A DNA stretch of 64,000 nucleotides, taken from Sipunculus nudus (lineage: Eukaryota > Annelida > Sipuncula > Golfingiida > Sipunculidae). Made by a program: the position numbers and the translations under genes. The notes beneath the pieces were generated by a model. The model made no database searches. It worked only from the letters and a program-made list of their open reading frames with translations, and was not told the origin of the DNA. The stretch is taken from NCBI GenBank assembly GCA_026874595.1, contig CM049314.1:76954300-77018299 (forward strand). Reading direction: 5' to 3'. Numbering within the stretch: the stretch's first letter is position 1; each line of letters begins with the position of its first letter. This document shows, in pieces, positions 12,101-24,422 of the stretch.

Positions 12101-14233
12101 TAGTTAAACGAAAATATGTATACACTTCAAGGCTTTAGATACTACTTAAATCTGTTTTCTTTTACTGTGATTCGTGGTGGTTTTGGTTTGGAGTCAACCT
12201 CTACATAAACATTTCCTTTGGTTTCCTATATATTAACAGGAATGACACTCAATACAGCGCATACCTCCGCCATACCATAGCAGTATTTGATCTTCACATT
12301 GATCCATGTCTGTACTATTTAATGGAGTGTGTATGGTACCCTTCACAAATTTCGTGAATTTCAGTAATTTTTTGCGAATCCCTCCTGATAGAAAAGTTAA
12401 CTAATGAACGACAAAAATCAAACAGACGTGAATGGTAACATAACCTCCTTATAACGCTTTGTCCTCTTCCCACTCAGTAATTGTTAGTATTTATTACAAC
12501 ATTCAACGTGTATACCCGCACCAGATGAATACTTTAGTTTCGAGAAGGGGCCCTGTGCTAGGAACAGATTACAATTAACATTATAAGCACACATGAAAAA
12601 TCAAGGATACAAAATGAAGTTTTCAGGATACAGTGATAGATAGTGAAAGATATAAAATACAACCTGAAACCTATCTCCTACAAACATTATGACAGTTTCA
12701 TTAAATGATAGCAAAGACACGCAGAAAAACCAACGCGTATACACACTTTTGTATATACAATTATTGATCCCCGAGCAGGCGCTGTATTCAGCATTTATAA
12801 AATACATAAATCACGTTAAATATAAGGCACGACAATAATAATTTAAGTTGTCGACAGTCTGTGTCATTCAACAGTGATATATCTCTATCACATTTTTATC
12901 TCAAGTTAATGCATATTTGAAATACACGAATAATATACAAAATAATGATAACTCTCGATTTATTATATATGTACCACTGATTTCACGCGCTCTTCGTAGT
13001 ATATCTGGGAATCTGTGTTGAATAAAAGTGAATATGATTAATTTGGTAATTAAACATTCACTGGCGCTTCTAGTATTGAAAAGAGTCTGGGCGTAACCAC
13101 TTGGATTAATCTGATTGGCCAATTGCGGTTAATTAACGTTAGCGAAGATTATTAGTACTTCAAAAGGATAACCGAATTAACACAGTCTTGGTTACCCGTT
13201 TGATGTATCTCTATATCAGTGTCCAGTGGCAGCAATTGTACATAATTTAGATTGTTTTTGTGGTTCATTCCGTGTCTAGACAGTTAAACAAAACTGATCA
13301 GTTTATATAAATATATGAATATTTACCTTTGTATGTATGACATATAAATCTTCGGTGGCAGCGACTGTTGCTACAGAATGTGTTCTATATAAGATGGCAG
13401 AGAATACACTTAGAACTGTTACTAAGTTGGAAAATGTCGGAAAACAAAGAAACATTTCAACATTTAAATAAAAACATGGAATACTTTCACATATTATTTT
13501 ACAGTATAAAAAATATAACATATTAAATTTAAAAAAAAGAGCAATTATTTTACTTTCAGATGTGAAACTTTTAAATTAAAATATTTCAATTTCATTAAAA
13601 ATCGAGGCTATTTGCGTTCTGTTTTGAAAATTTTTGGGAGATGTTAATAGGAGTATATTTTTTTAAATGTTTAATTATCCTTTAATCAAAGAAATACAAG
13701 CATTTAATCAGTTTTGATATCAGTGGATCTTGAATCAATTTATTTCAGAATTAAGTATTACAGACATAACAGAAGTATGAGCTTAGGACGGGCAGGAAAA
13801 TAAAAAAAAAATCATCAGATTTAAGCCAAATTTCGGCCCTTTTATATTCATTTTTTATATAGAAACGAAGCACCAATATAATACTTTAAGTTAGATCCGG
13901 TGTATCGTGATTCATATTACCCCCGCTTTAATTCACCCCCTGGTAATCAGCAACACCACGGGAAAGAAATAGATATAGATTTCCGATTTAATCCTAACCG
14001 ACGTGTTCAGATTGTCCTTTCATAAAAGTTGTCTCTGTATGTATCATTACATATAATTTCTTTTCTTTCCTGGAATTCACTTTAGTTTAAACATATATGT
14101 ATTTCATTGTAAATATGCGATTGGCAAACAGCAATACTGCTATGTGAATGCCTCTCGCATCAGCAGGGAACAATACGATATGCAACAAAATATATTTTAA
14201 TGTAAATTAACAAGCTTTGCATGTAGCAGTCTT
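9141..14233. other. AT-rich DNA, nothing recognised
   Basis: Only short ORFs of ordinary non-coding composition. A 16-base A tract lies at 10926-10941, just after a short direct repeat (agcgtttgataactt twice). No RNA gene, protein motif or tandem array was identified. Confidence 0.5.
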
Positions 14234-15410
14234 TTATTGATAAATTAAGTCCTTAAACTTAAAATCTCTCAGTGGATACAATATATTCATGTACAAAGAT
14301 GAAAACATTTCTGTTGTTACAATATGATATTTCGTTCGAACCAAATAGCAGTATGACAGAGACAAAGTTGATATATTACTGATACTAGGTATCACCTTCA
14401 GGCATTTAGTTTGTATTTGTCGCTGTCGAATATACAATGGACATTCAAGAAAAAATATGCTTTGTAATCTCACATTTATCAGCACATACGCATTTACCGT
14501 CTTCAACTAACCTAATTTTAAACAGGTCAAAACTAATATTGCTGCACCCCATACGTATTTTCGCACGTTAACATGCCTGTCACTGAGACAAAATGAAGGA
14601 TTGCTAGTTTGAGTGTTTTTCAACAATTTGCTTCTAACTTAATAAAAGTTGAGGATAACTTAATACCATCGTTCAACTCGTTCTAGAGCCGGACACAGTG
14701 GGGGATGAACGAGGCGAAATATGTCTCAGTTCGACAGTATATAATATCAAAACTGGATCAATTACGTAAGGGATACCTATCAGGTCTTTCTTGTACAGTA
14801 CAAGGGAGCAAGGATGCAAGGTGTTGAGGAGCAGCACTTTTATGATTTTATAAAGCATTTTGAGTTTATGTCGCCCAGACAGGAGGACAATGGTTCCAAT
14901 CCGAATTCTGCAAGAAGGGGACTGTCTTAATACCAACACTTCCGATACGTGCTGCCTCAAACTGTACAGGTTCTAGTTTTATTGAATATTTGTTAGAGCA
15001 ATTATCCCATATTATATTACCATATTCTAAAATTGGTCTCACATAACTGAAGTAGATATTTTCGAGCGACTTTCGATCAAGTACCAAATATTTTACATAC
15101 TTCTTCTAAAAATTCCATGGATCACGTGCTTTATCAATGTTTATAGATGACATCAGATTGACGAGTATTTCTTTTTGCCTCATCACAATGATGACTATAT
15201 TCATTCCTAGCTTTCCCAGTCACGTGGACGATTCATATTTTTTTTAAATTTTATAAAACCTATCTTTCCGGCGTTTCAGAGCTCTAAATATGTTGTTGTG
15301 CCAAGGCTTATCTTTACGCCTTATAGTAACTACTCTATTTGGTATACTCTGGCTAGCTGCATTAAGAATGATTCTGGTAAATTTGGAATTCTCTTTAGAT
15401 TGCATCTATG
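14234..15410 (-). pseudogene. Internally deleted LINE (non-LTR retrotransposon) pol
   Basis: Read on the minus strand from 15410 downward. A segment resembling the region before the reverse transcriptase comes first (VVTIRRKDKPWHNN, about 15340-15290). It jumps directly to the end of the reverse transcriptase region (LDRKSLENIYFSYVRPILEY then GNIIWDNC, about 15085-14980). Pieces of the C-terminal region follow in shifted frames: HKLKMLYKII, TETYFASFIPHCVRL, and a cysteine/histidine segment ending FFLECPLYIRQRQ near 14450. The catalytic palm with its F/YxDD motif is missing between about 15290 and 15090, so the copy is dead. Frameshifts and stops are scattered. Family knowledge places this layout in the Jockey/CR1-like LINE group, but the clade is not certain. 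Confidence 0.85.
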
Positions 15411-15580
15411 TACATTCGATGTATAAAATGTGAAGTGCCATGCGATTTGGTGAACTGCATAAGTCTAAATTAATGTAATTATCAATAAATGTATAATAAA
15501 ACGCCATTTGCAAAACCCCAGTTCGTCTGACTTGCCAGCGGGTATCCATTTGGATATTTGGATTAGTTTGGTGCATTTTT

Positions 15581-16130
15581 GTTATAAACACGTGAATATA
15601 AAAAACGATCCCCCATGTGTTATGAAAACGTGGATAAAAACAAAAAGATCCCCATATGTTATTTACACGTGAATATAAACAAAACGATCCCCCTAGATGT
15701 TTTAAACACGTGGTTAAAACAAAACAATACCCCATATGTTATAAACACGTGAATATAAATAAAACGATCCCCTTAGATGTTTTAAACACGTGGTTAAAAC
15801 GAAACAATCCCCCAAATGTTATAAACACGTGAATATAAACAAAACGATCCTCCAGATATTATAAACACGTGAATATAAATAAAACGAACCCCCATATGTT
15901 ATAACACGTGAATAAACAAAACGATCCCTCAGATGTTATAAACACGTGAATATAAACAAAACGATCCCCCAGATGTTATAAACACGTGGATAAAAACAAA
16001 ACGAACCCCCAGATGTTATAAACACGTGAATATAAACAAAACGAACCCCCAGATGTTATAAACACGTGAATAAAAACAAAACGAACCCCCAGATGTTATA
16101 AACACACGGATATAAACAAAACGATCACCC
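15581..16130 (+). repeat. 40-bp minisatellite, about 14 units, with CACGTG in most units
   Basis: Tandem units of about 40 bp built as ataaacacgtgaatataaac, aaaacgatcccccagatgtt. The earlier units alternate between two forms (gaatataaa and ggttaaaac), giving a dimer of about 79-80 bp. The later units are nearly uniform. Almost every unit carries the palindrome CACGTG, an E-box core. The last unit is altered to cacacgg. Confidence 0.95.
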
Positions 16131-16896
16131 TGTGTAACGTAAGACGGCGTATTCTGGCCTATTTTTATGAAAGGTCAAAAGGGGTCTTCGTCGGTTTATT
16201 AACGTCAGATATCGGTGTAGGCCCCTTTAAGATGTCCTAAATTGATACCTAATGTTTCACTTCAGCTCTGTAGATAGCCTTGTGGGTATATTATGTATAT
16301 CTCAGTAATCACTGGCAGTGTAAGTGTGTTGACAGGATGGTTGAACAAGTATTGATAATCTTCTAGTCCCCAATCACAGCTCAAGGTTAGCTACAGTTAA
16401 GCTTAGCCAGAAGTGTCTAAATATACCAAGACGGACACGTTTATCACAGAACGGATATTTTGGCAACAATTCCGACTTTAATGTGGGCATTAGAAACTAA
16501 TTTCCTGTGGTGATGGGTTATGAGCGTAAACATCAACACCCCGCTGTCACCAGGACGGGAAATTAGCTGACGGCTTTACAGAGTTAATCTAATACCGTAC
16601 AGCTTAGCTGACCAATCGGATCACATGATTAGTTGTAACCATGACCGCCTTCAAGGCCACCACTTAAGACCACACAGCCAACGAGGCTGTAAGGACGAAT
16701 CGTCCTACTCTCCAATAAGAATGTAACGTTACGTAATAGACTGTTTAAAGTAACTACGTTTATGTATACGTATGTTCAGTTTCACACCGATGTAAATGCG
16801 ATATGGTGTTGATATTGACTCTGTGAAATATGAAAATAGTTCTATGAATGACATTAGTGATCGGAGTAGGTGTCACCATTGTAGAGCAATATATCC

Positions 16897-16940
<44 letters not shown>

Positions 16941-18880
16941 TGTTTACACCTACGAACTATACGTATTGTGTTTACTTTTATTTTGTGCCGAGGAATTGTA
17001 GATTGTATATGTATTTTCAATAGGGAGAAAACAATATAAAACAGACGTGTCATATTAACGTATCTTTTTCTTGATCGTAGGCCGATCAGTCCTGGACATG
17101 TGGCCGATGATCTGCGCTCCATCTCATCAGATAAAACAAGGACAAAAAATGTAACATTTGAATTTTCTTACAATTGTAGAACCTTTATGTTGTAGTACAT
17201 TTCTTTAAATTTAAGAATGATACATAATATATTTAAAATAGATAGAAAATTAAAAAAAGTGACGTAATTATTAATATTAGTCTACTCATTTTGGGTGCAG
17301 GCCATGTAAAGTACATTGATCGTATGTTGAACGTCTGAATAATTCATTTCCGGACAACATTAGGTTTCGCTTTGGATATTGACGGAAATGATCGATAATA
17401 CTGCCGAGACGACAGCTGATTAAGACTTGTTGTTAACGAGACAAAATAGAAATTCACATGCTTCGCTAATAAATATATATGTAAATGTATCAGTTACATT
17501 AAAATATATTTTATAACATAATTACATATTAACCTGAGATTGGCTCAAATAGCCGTCATGCTAAACAATGAAAATGTCATTGATTTGCAGTCTTGCCTTG
17601 AACTGCTCCTCAAGACTACTTCGATCCTCCAACAGCTGCGAGCCCTGGTCACGAAACACAGCCGTTAACCGTCCGGTGTGGTAGGGGTCTGGATAGGAAC
17701 AAATTTCCGTTTAGATATCCACTAGAACTCAAAGTGCAAAAAAACGAGAACTTGATAGAGATTGGTCTATAAATAAACCACTCAATAAAGAATAGACTAA
17801 TTTCATTCCTGATGATAACAACGTCTTGATAACTCCTAGCTATGTCCATGCTTAGAAACCTAGAATGTCGAAACTTCACAATAACGTATTGTTTACAAAT
17901 TCAGAATTAACCACGCAGTGCCACCAAATGCAAGAGGTATCTCTTTAAGGAAAAGTCTATAAAGACAAATCGATAAGTGAACAAACATGATGTAACTCTA
18001 GACGCGGATGGAATCTTCATCTGACGGATCATAAAACATTATAGAATCAGACAGACCACTTTCGATCCGTGCAACTGTTAACAACACTTTTTGACAGGTG
18101 GGGCTGGTAGTGAGCCAAGTATAAAATTCAGGTCAAAGGGTGAAACCTTAGCTTCAACGCTTCATCCAAAGATCAGCTGGACAAAAAGAGAGACAACAAC
18201 ACCAAATTCTCGCGAGAACTACCGAGAGTCACTAGGTGTCACAGCGGAGTGATAGTTCACGATTTGGCTGATCTAGCTGAGCAAACGGTCCCCCTGGACG
18301 AACGGCACAGTGAAACCCTTAGACTTGTTGTGGCACTAAATTTCCCAAGACGCATGTCTGAAGACATGTTTGATAAGAATTAGCTCTGTCCAAAGGCCAA
18401 TTTGCGCCGGGAGACTTTGAAGCCTCGCCCTTGTGTTTACACAACAGCAGTATTCTTACACGCCTAACAGTCACTCTGGATTATAAGATATGAAGATTGT
18501 CTGAGAGGTCGACTTTTAATTCCATTGTCTATCTTGGCCGTTTTCTCACACGAGGATATACCTGATTTATTTATTTACACGATTCTTTTACACTTACACA
18601 CTGATCTAGTTTCAAACGTACTTATTGTAAAGACGAACAGACGCTTTCGCCAATCGGGTCTACACAAAGTATTACTTGATGAAGATTTATCAAGCACTGA
18701 ACAAACTCCTTTCATTAAAAAGGTAAATAATCAACAGAACACCAAAAAGTAGGTTTAATCTCGTTTTTGATAGGACGAGTAAATGGCCTATGTATGGCGC
18801 TGTCTATTATGTTAGCGTAAAGGTATCCAAACGTAAACAATTACCTGTTACAATTAAGCCTTGAGTTATTAAGGTTAAAA
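16131..18880. other. Non-coding stretch with one microsatellite
   Basis: No gene recognised. An (AAT)n microsatellite of about 13 units lies at 16901-16939. The region near 16360-16720 is somewhat more GC-balanced but has no supportable ORF. Confidence 0.5.
16901..16939 (+). repeat. (AAT)n microsatellite
   Basis: Uninterrupted aataataat run of about 13 trinucleotide units. Confidence 0.97.
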
Positions 18881-18884
18881 GTTT

Positions 18885-19172
18885 TGGTTTTTAGTCTGAT
18901 ATCACCCCGTTATGGTCTCATTCAACTTTACACTTTGCCTTCCTGGTCAAGGGCCTGTTCAATCATGTTGGTTTTTTGCGACTCCCTTGGGAGCATACAT
19001 CGTAATACAGGTCTAATGCAGATGCATACTACATTTTGCCTGCCGCCCATGCATGACCGTTACCCATTCATTCCTGGTTGGAGAGAGCGGACCATTGTGG
19101 TAAAGAATTTGGCCAGGAGGCTGAACAAATCAAGCGCCCTAACCATTACGCCATCACGCTACACGCCGTTTC
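18885..19172 (-). mobile_element. tRNA-derived SINE-like element
   Basis: On the minus strand the sequence just below 19172 reads TGGCGTAATGGTTAGGGCG, a good tRNA A-box and D-arm (about 19157-19139). A weak B-box is possible further on. The body continues with gggagtcgcaaaaaacc toward lower coordinates. The lower boundary is a guess. It lies head to head with the SINE starting at 19174, so the two tRNA-like heads are nearly adjacent. Confidence 0.45.
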
Positions 19173-19173
19173 C

Positions 19174-19606
19174 GGCGTCTGTTGTCTCAGGAAGAGCACT
19201 GAACTCAAAGACGAAAGAATGTGGGTTCAAAATTGAGCCGAGGATAGATGAGATTTTTCACTGTCGGCCCTCACCCAGGGTGGCTGGGTGCTTTGCAGGC
19301 TCAAATGGGAAGGCTGTGCCCCGCAGTAGTGTGCCACTCACAAACGAGTGAATATTGGGCGTTTCCTATGTGTCATGACCCAGCAATGGAGATAATTTCA
19401 TACCTAAGTCCCGCAGGTGCGATAAACAGCGGACCTGGGTGACACTAGGATACGAAATGACCTAGTAGGAAGCTAGTTCTAACGCCCTGTCATGTAGTAC
19501 CAAACCGAACATGAACTGGACGTACCTACACCGACTAAGAATAAGAAAAGCTAGCAAAGGTAATGGGGTAGTTACCTCCACAAAAAAAAAAAAATCATAA
19601 AAAACT
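19174..19606 (+). mobile_element. tRNA-derived SINE, family A, copy 1
   Basis: The tRNA-like head has cgtctgttgtctcaggaaga (A-box region), an anticodon-loop-like gaactcaaag and a B-box gggttcaaaat. It is followed by the family's central motifs gagatttttcactgtcggcc and aatgggaaggctgtgcccc, the 3' motif gttacctccac and an A-rich tail at about 19581-19606. The same order of motifs occurs at 33030-33488 and 53851-54274. The anticodon position reads CAA, so a tRNA-Leu-like ancestor is possible. It has no protein-coding capacity, and such elements depend on a LINE for movement. Confidence 0.8.
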
Positions 19607-22540
19607 TCAGAATTTTTTTTTATCCAGAAAGCATGTCCTATCCTTAAGACATGAGAGCAAAAATATAGAAAACTTCACCATATGTCCTTAATGTTCTGGT
19701 CGGATTCGGATCGGAGAATCGGTGTAGCGGCTTAAGATTAGCCCCGCTCAAAGTTATATTGGTAATTGTATATTATTTTAGATTACCCCCCTCCGCTCTT
19801 CATATAATAGTTGTTTTTTTATGTTTAAATTCCAATAACTCCCCCCCCCCCTTGATTTCTCATGTTAGGTTGAACCTTTGTATATCTTATGTTTGTATGC
19901 AATTGCTATAAATGTCATGCGCTTTTGTAAAAATGTAGGAGTTAATATTAATATATAAAGCAATATAATTGACATTTTTTAAGACGATTATATTTACATA
20001 TATTGATGCCACCGTGCAAATTTAATATCTCACACGTGATTTTTGAAAACTATCATGAGTTTAAAGTATCAGTATATATCATTAAATTGAAACAGAGAGG
20101 GGCAATTTGAATAATGCAAAAGAGAATCGCTGTTTGTGTTCTTGCACCCATACTGGATATTACGGCAGGTCTGTAATTCGATAAGGCTGGAGCTCCCATA
20201 GACACTTATGGCTACCTTGCATTTGAGAAAGGTCGAACACAGTCTCTTTGAAAATACTGTTTGCAAAAAGGAACATTAGCGAATTTTCTGTGGCAGCCAT
20301 ATTAGACTTTGGGCAGTCCTTGACAAGACTGAATCCCTTAGAGACACCATTCATCCCTCTTACAGAAAACGTCACAGACGCACGGGAAGAACGGACGGAT
20401 GGACAAGGCGATGACTATAGGGCACCTCTTTTCAAGCGGGTCCCTAATACGTTTATTACACTGACGACATTTAAACCTAGGGACTGTATAAAAAAGTTCA
20501 ATTAATTATTCAGTTAAACGAATCCATCAAATAACACCTTCGACCAGATTTGCTCCTTTCTTTTCTTTAATCTAGCAAAGCGTCACTAGAGTAATATTTG
20601 CTTTTATATGTTTCATTAGTTCCACTTCTATCCTACTGGACTACACGTTTATCCTGGTTTTAGGTATTACCGTGCATTTATTGGACATTATGACATGGGA
20701 TTCTACTGACAATGATGGATCGCGGGATCGTAATACCCCTCGTCCATCCCATACTGAACAATGAAGAATCGAATTCACCGAACCAGAGAAAACTCGCCCG
20801 GCAGCAAAACCAGATACAAACCTATTCAAGTCTTCCGGTATTATGGCTTAGAAATAGATTTATAATGGAAGAGTTGGATTACCAGTAAAACATACACAAA
20901 TAATTTACGCTCTGGTAGCTGTAATAAAGGATTCCACATTAAATAATAAATTGTCTGCTATTGAAACCCCAGGTAGAAAAACAGTAAAGACATGAAATAT
21001 AGCGGCATTTGTTCCCACTCTTAAAGTAATCATAACATCGGGTAGAAGTCATCCGGCGAGAGATATTCATTTTATTTAGGATATCAGGGTATACTAATAA
21101 TGATTAATCCAGCTGACTTTCAAACCTAAACCTTACGAATCTATTAGAGATCAATGCCAGACAGATCCTTCAGAAAAAAGAAAGAGCATCCTTTTCTGGA
21201 GAATAAACAGAAAAATATAAACCGTTATTAGGGAGCAGATCCACAGGAGATCCAAGGTTTTCTGGGCCCCTTTTTCCACCGCCGCGATCAATTTTTAGGA
21301 TTTCAAAACGTTATATAATTGACCGAGGACGGATATATACTATAATGTCAATGCAGGTCCCCTAAAATAAAGAATGATAATCAGAATTGAACACTGACTT
21401 TAAATACGGGAAACGTGCACTTTCTGTAAAGATTAAAATGTTGGAATATGAAAGCACAAAGGACATATACGTATAACACAGACACCTGAAAGCTTACGCT
21501 AAGGTCCACCAATGATGAATGCTGTCTTCTTATGCATCTTGGATCCTTCTGTATTTAAGAAAGGCAATTGTTCCAGACTCAGACAAAATGGGGACAATAA
21601 CTAACGTCATTACCGCGATGGCAGAATATCGCTTACAAAAGCATCTGTCTGAGTTAATGTAAAAAGAATCTCGTGTTGAATATTGTGAAGAAGGCAACAG
21701 AGGAGACAAGACTGTGTCAATACAGTTTATTGACCAAATATCCATCTAAAGACGCGGGCACAATTACGACATTGCTTATTTAATGCGTTAGTAATGTCCA
21801 CAAAAACGACAGTGGTTGCGTGACTTGCAACGCGTTTTCGTTCTTCGTCCAGCTAATGGTGGCACGTTTGTGAACTTTGGGAAAATGATAAGTAGGCGAT
21901 GATGAAAATGATGAAATAATTGCACACTAACGAATACCAGCAGAGGAATAATAAGGTGGAATTCTATTGTTGTCGCATATCGTTATTGTGTAGAAGGTAA
22001 ATTAGGAAGCGGGAAGAATTTAGCGATGGACATGTTATTCGGTCACATTAAAGTAACCGAGAGAAAAGATGAACATTTTTAGGTCGTATATTGTTATATA
22101 ACCAACGCAGAAATGAATATGAGCTAGAACATCCGTCCATATATACGAGTTCTAAAAAATATACAAGTACCAGGGACAAAGTATAGCGCCAGGTCTGCTT
22201 GACTGGGATAATCATTTTAATTAAGATTTGACTTTGATGGTGGAAATAATTATGACATTTTTTTTCTCAATTAGAAAACTGGCTGATTTAATTAAGATAA
22301 CAGAGCACGAACGGCACATTGTTAACAAACGATGTAATTCCAGTAGGACTAAATTCTGTGCCGACAGCCAAGCATGACCGATGATGTAAAGATCACAACG
22401 GACTGGGAATAAACATTACACATGTTTAACACGCTAAGTCAGAGTATGCTCTTTAGTTTGAATCACATTTACTATTTTCGTAATAATGAAAAACATATGG
22501 AACAAATGGTGTATTTATTATGCCGCTACTGTATTAATAC
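19607..22540. other. Non-coding stretch, scattered repeat fragments
   Basis: An 11-base C tract lies at 19841-19851. Near 20270-20440 the sequence ggcagccatattagactttg followed by gaacggacggatggacaagg resembles a common bivalve dispersed-repeat pattern (inference). Nothing else recognised. Confidence 0.4.
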
Positions 22541-22968
22541 AGAGTCATTGGCCGAAGCTGTGGAATGACCTACAAGATACTCTAGGAGAATCCACCAGCC
22601 TCTCAGAATTTGAAAGTGAATTAGAAACATATTTGTTTATGGAATATTTTTATGCCTAGTCATTATTGTACGATATTTAACATATTTTTAGTGTAATGTT
22701 TTAACACTTTAATGGAATCACGATAGTTTGAAAAGACGGAATCATGATAGTTTAAAAAAAAATTGAATATTGATTTTTATCGTCTTATTTAATATACGGT
22801 AAACTTCTGAATGTATTATATTAGTCAATTAAACTCTAATTTCCATATTCTTATAATAATATGTTTAATGAGTGCTGACTGAATTATAGTTATAAAACAG
22901 CGTTTAAAAGCATGTATCAGCAAGGATGTTATGCTTTAAAAAATAAATTATTATTATTATTATTTTAA
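22541..22968 (+). pseudogene. LINE 3' end: last codons of pol plus 3' UTR
   Basis: The frame at 22546-22659 encodes PKLWNDLQDTLGESTSLSEF and ends ETYLFMEYFYA followed by a stop. The W-N-x-L-P-like block then a short helix and ETYLF is typical of the C-terminus of CR1/L2-type LINE pol proteins. About 290 bp of AT-rich sequence then leads to an (ATT)n run at about 22947-22965, the kind of simple tail such LINEs carry. No upstream pol is recognisable, so this is a 5'-truncated copy. Homology is by eye over one short block. Confidence 0.55.
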
Positions 22969-23380
22969 CTATTAAAAAGGAACATTGTAATATTGGAGAA
23001 TTGATATGGCTATATATAATGTAGATTACTAATTACTTCTACTCGATTTCTCATTAAGAACTTGTTCCTCAATCAAGAAACCTAATATTTATCATACGTC
23101 ATTTAAGACTCGTCTTATTTCAATTAAGGAATTAGTTCATATATTTACCTTTGAATTTTACATTAAAAAAATTGCTTTAAATATGTATCCTTTCAAATCG
23201 AATATTTGCAATATCATGATAAAATGTTAATATTGAATACTACGAAAATTTGAAGGTTTGAGCGTGTTCCAAAATGTGTTTTTCCGGGCTCAACTTTACA
23301 CGTGATCTTCCACCAAACTCTCCGCAGACAGATTCTCTCCTGAACGCTGTCCTAGAGAACTTTCTGGTCGCAACCGCATG

Positions 23381-23395
23381 CCTTTATATAGCCCC
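23381..23395 (-). promoter_or_regulatory. TATA-box-like site, minus strand
   Basis: On the minus strand the sequence is gggGCTATATAAAGG, a near-ideal TATA box. About 20-30 bp downstream it is followed by agaaagttct, which fits the GAAnnTTC core of a heat-shock element. No coding sequence is evident downstream, so it may be the core of an unrecognised LTR or a host promoter. Confidence 0.3.
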
Positions 23396-24218
23396 GACAG
23401 ATTTTATGTCTACCTGGGTTCGAAACCGCTCATGAAAGCTGCCATTTTGCATACATGCTAAAACCCTGATGCCAAAGGCCGCATGTGAAAATTATTAGTA
23501 CACCGCTAGTGAATGATAAGTATGAAAAAGATTTTTATCTAGCATATCGCTTATCATGTCTTCTAAAAAAACACCATGTTGCCATTTTTTAAGTGAATCA
23601 TTTTCCATGCCATTTTCTGATAAAATATTATAATGTTGAGATAATGGATTTACCTATGAACGGAAGAAGGTCAATCGTAATTTATTGAAAAATTTGTAAT
23701 TATGAAAATTCAAATGTAAAATACTAGTAGAGTTGTACCCGTACACTTTGTTCTCCGTCACCGGCCTTTAACATCTGGATTTAAGTCTGCGAACCTCCAA
23801 CAACAAATAAGTTGGGTGAGATAAATATCTTGCAAATTGAAATAAAACCAACACGACCAGATATCAGAGTATGATTATTTAACATCGTATACAGCTGAAC
23901 TAATCAACAGACAGAAATATGGACTAAAAGACAGGTATTAAGACAGGCCATAAAACACACGTCTAGGGTGTGAACTTCGAATAAGCGGCATAAAAAATAG
24001 TCCAGTACCGGCGGAAGAGACCCGGCATATCGCAATACAAGTGTAAAGTACACTGAAGAAAGGAGCGCTACAGCCCAGTAGCTGGGGGCCACTCCCAGTT
24101 CACGGCATCCAGACCCAGCGATTAATACCGGCTGCTCAGCGATCTCTCGTCAGTCCAACAGCAGCCACCAATCACCTACAGCAGGCTGCAACAGTGTATG
24201 GATTAGAAACCTAGCCTG

Positions 24219-24422
24219 CTACAGCTCTGCGAGTAGTCGACTTTGTACCATTTCGCTCCGGAATGCCGTGCGTGTCGCCGACTTGTCGTTCACTGGTGAC
24301 ATTCGTTGACACGCCAGGAGACAGCCAACTTGAAATGTATTCCACTGACCGGATGTATTAGCCCATAGCGGTGCTGCTGCCGTAGTTTCATCTAAAGGTA
24401 AAGCATTCTTCTTTCTCGACAT
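24219..24422 (-). CDS. Small ORF of unknown function, possible exon
   Basis: A 67-codon ORF starting at an ATG (MSRKKNALPLDETTAAAPLW) in a locally GC-richer segment. No signal peptide, membrane segment or known domain. It could be a chance ORF or part of an exon. No homology recognised. Confidence 0.15.
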   Translation of the reverse strand: MSRKKNALPLDETTAAAPLWANTSGQWNTFQVGCLLACQRMSPVNDKSATRTAFRSEMVQSRLLAEL

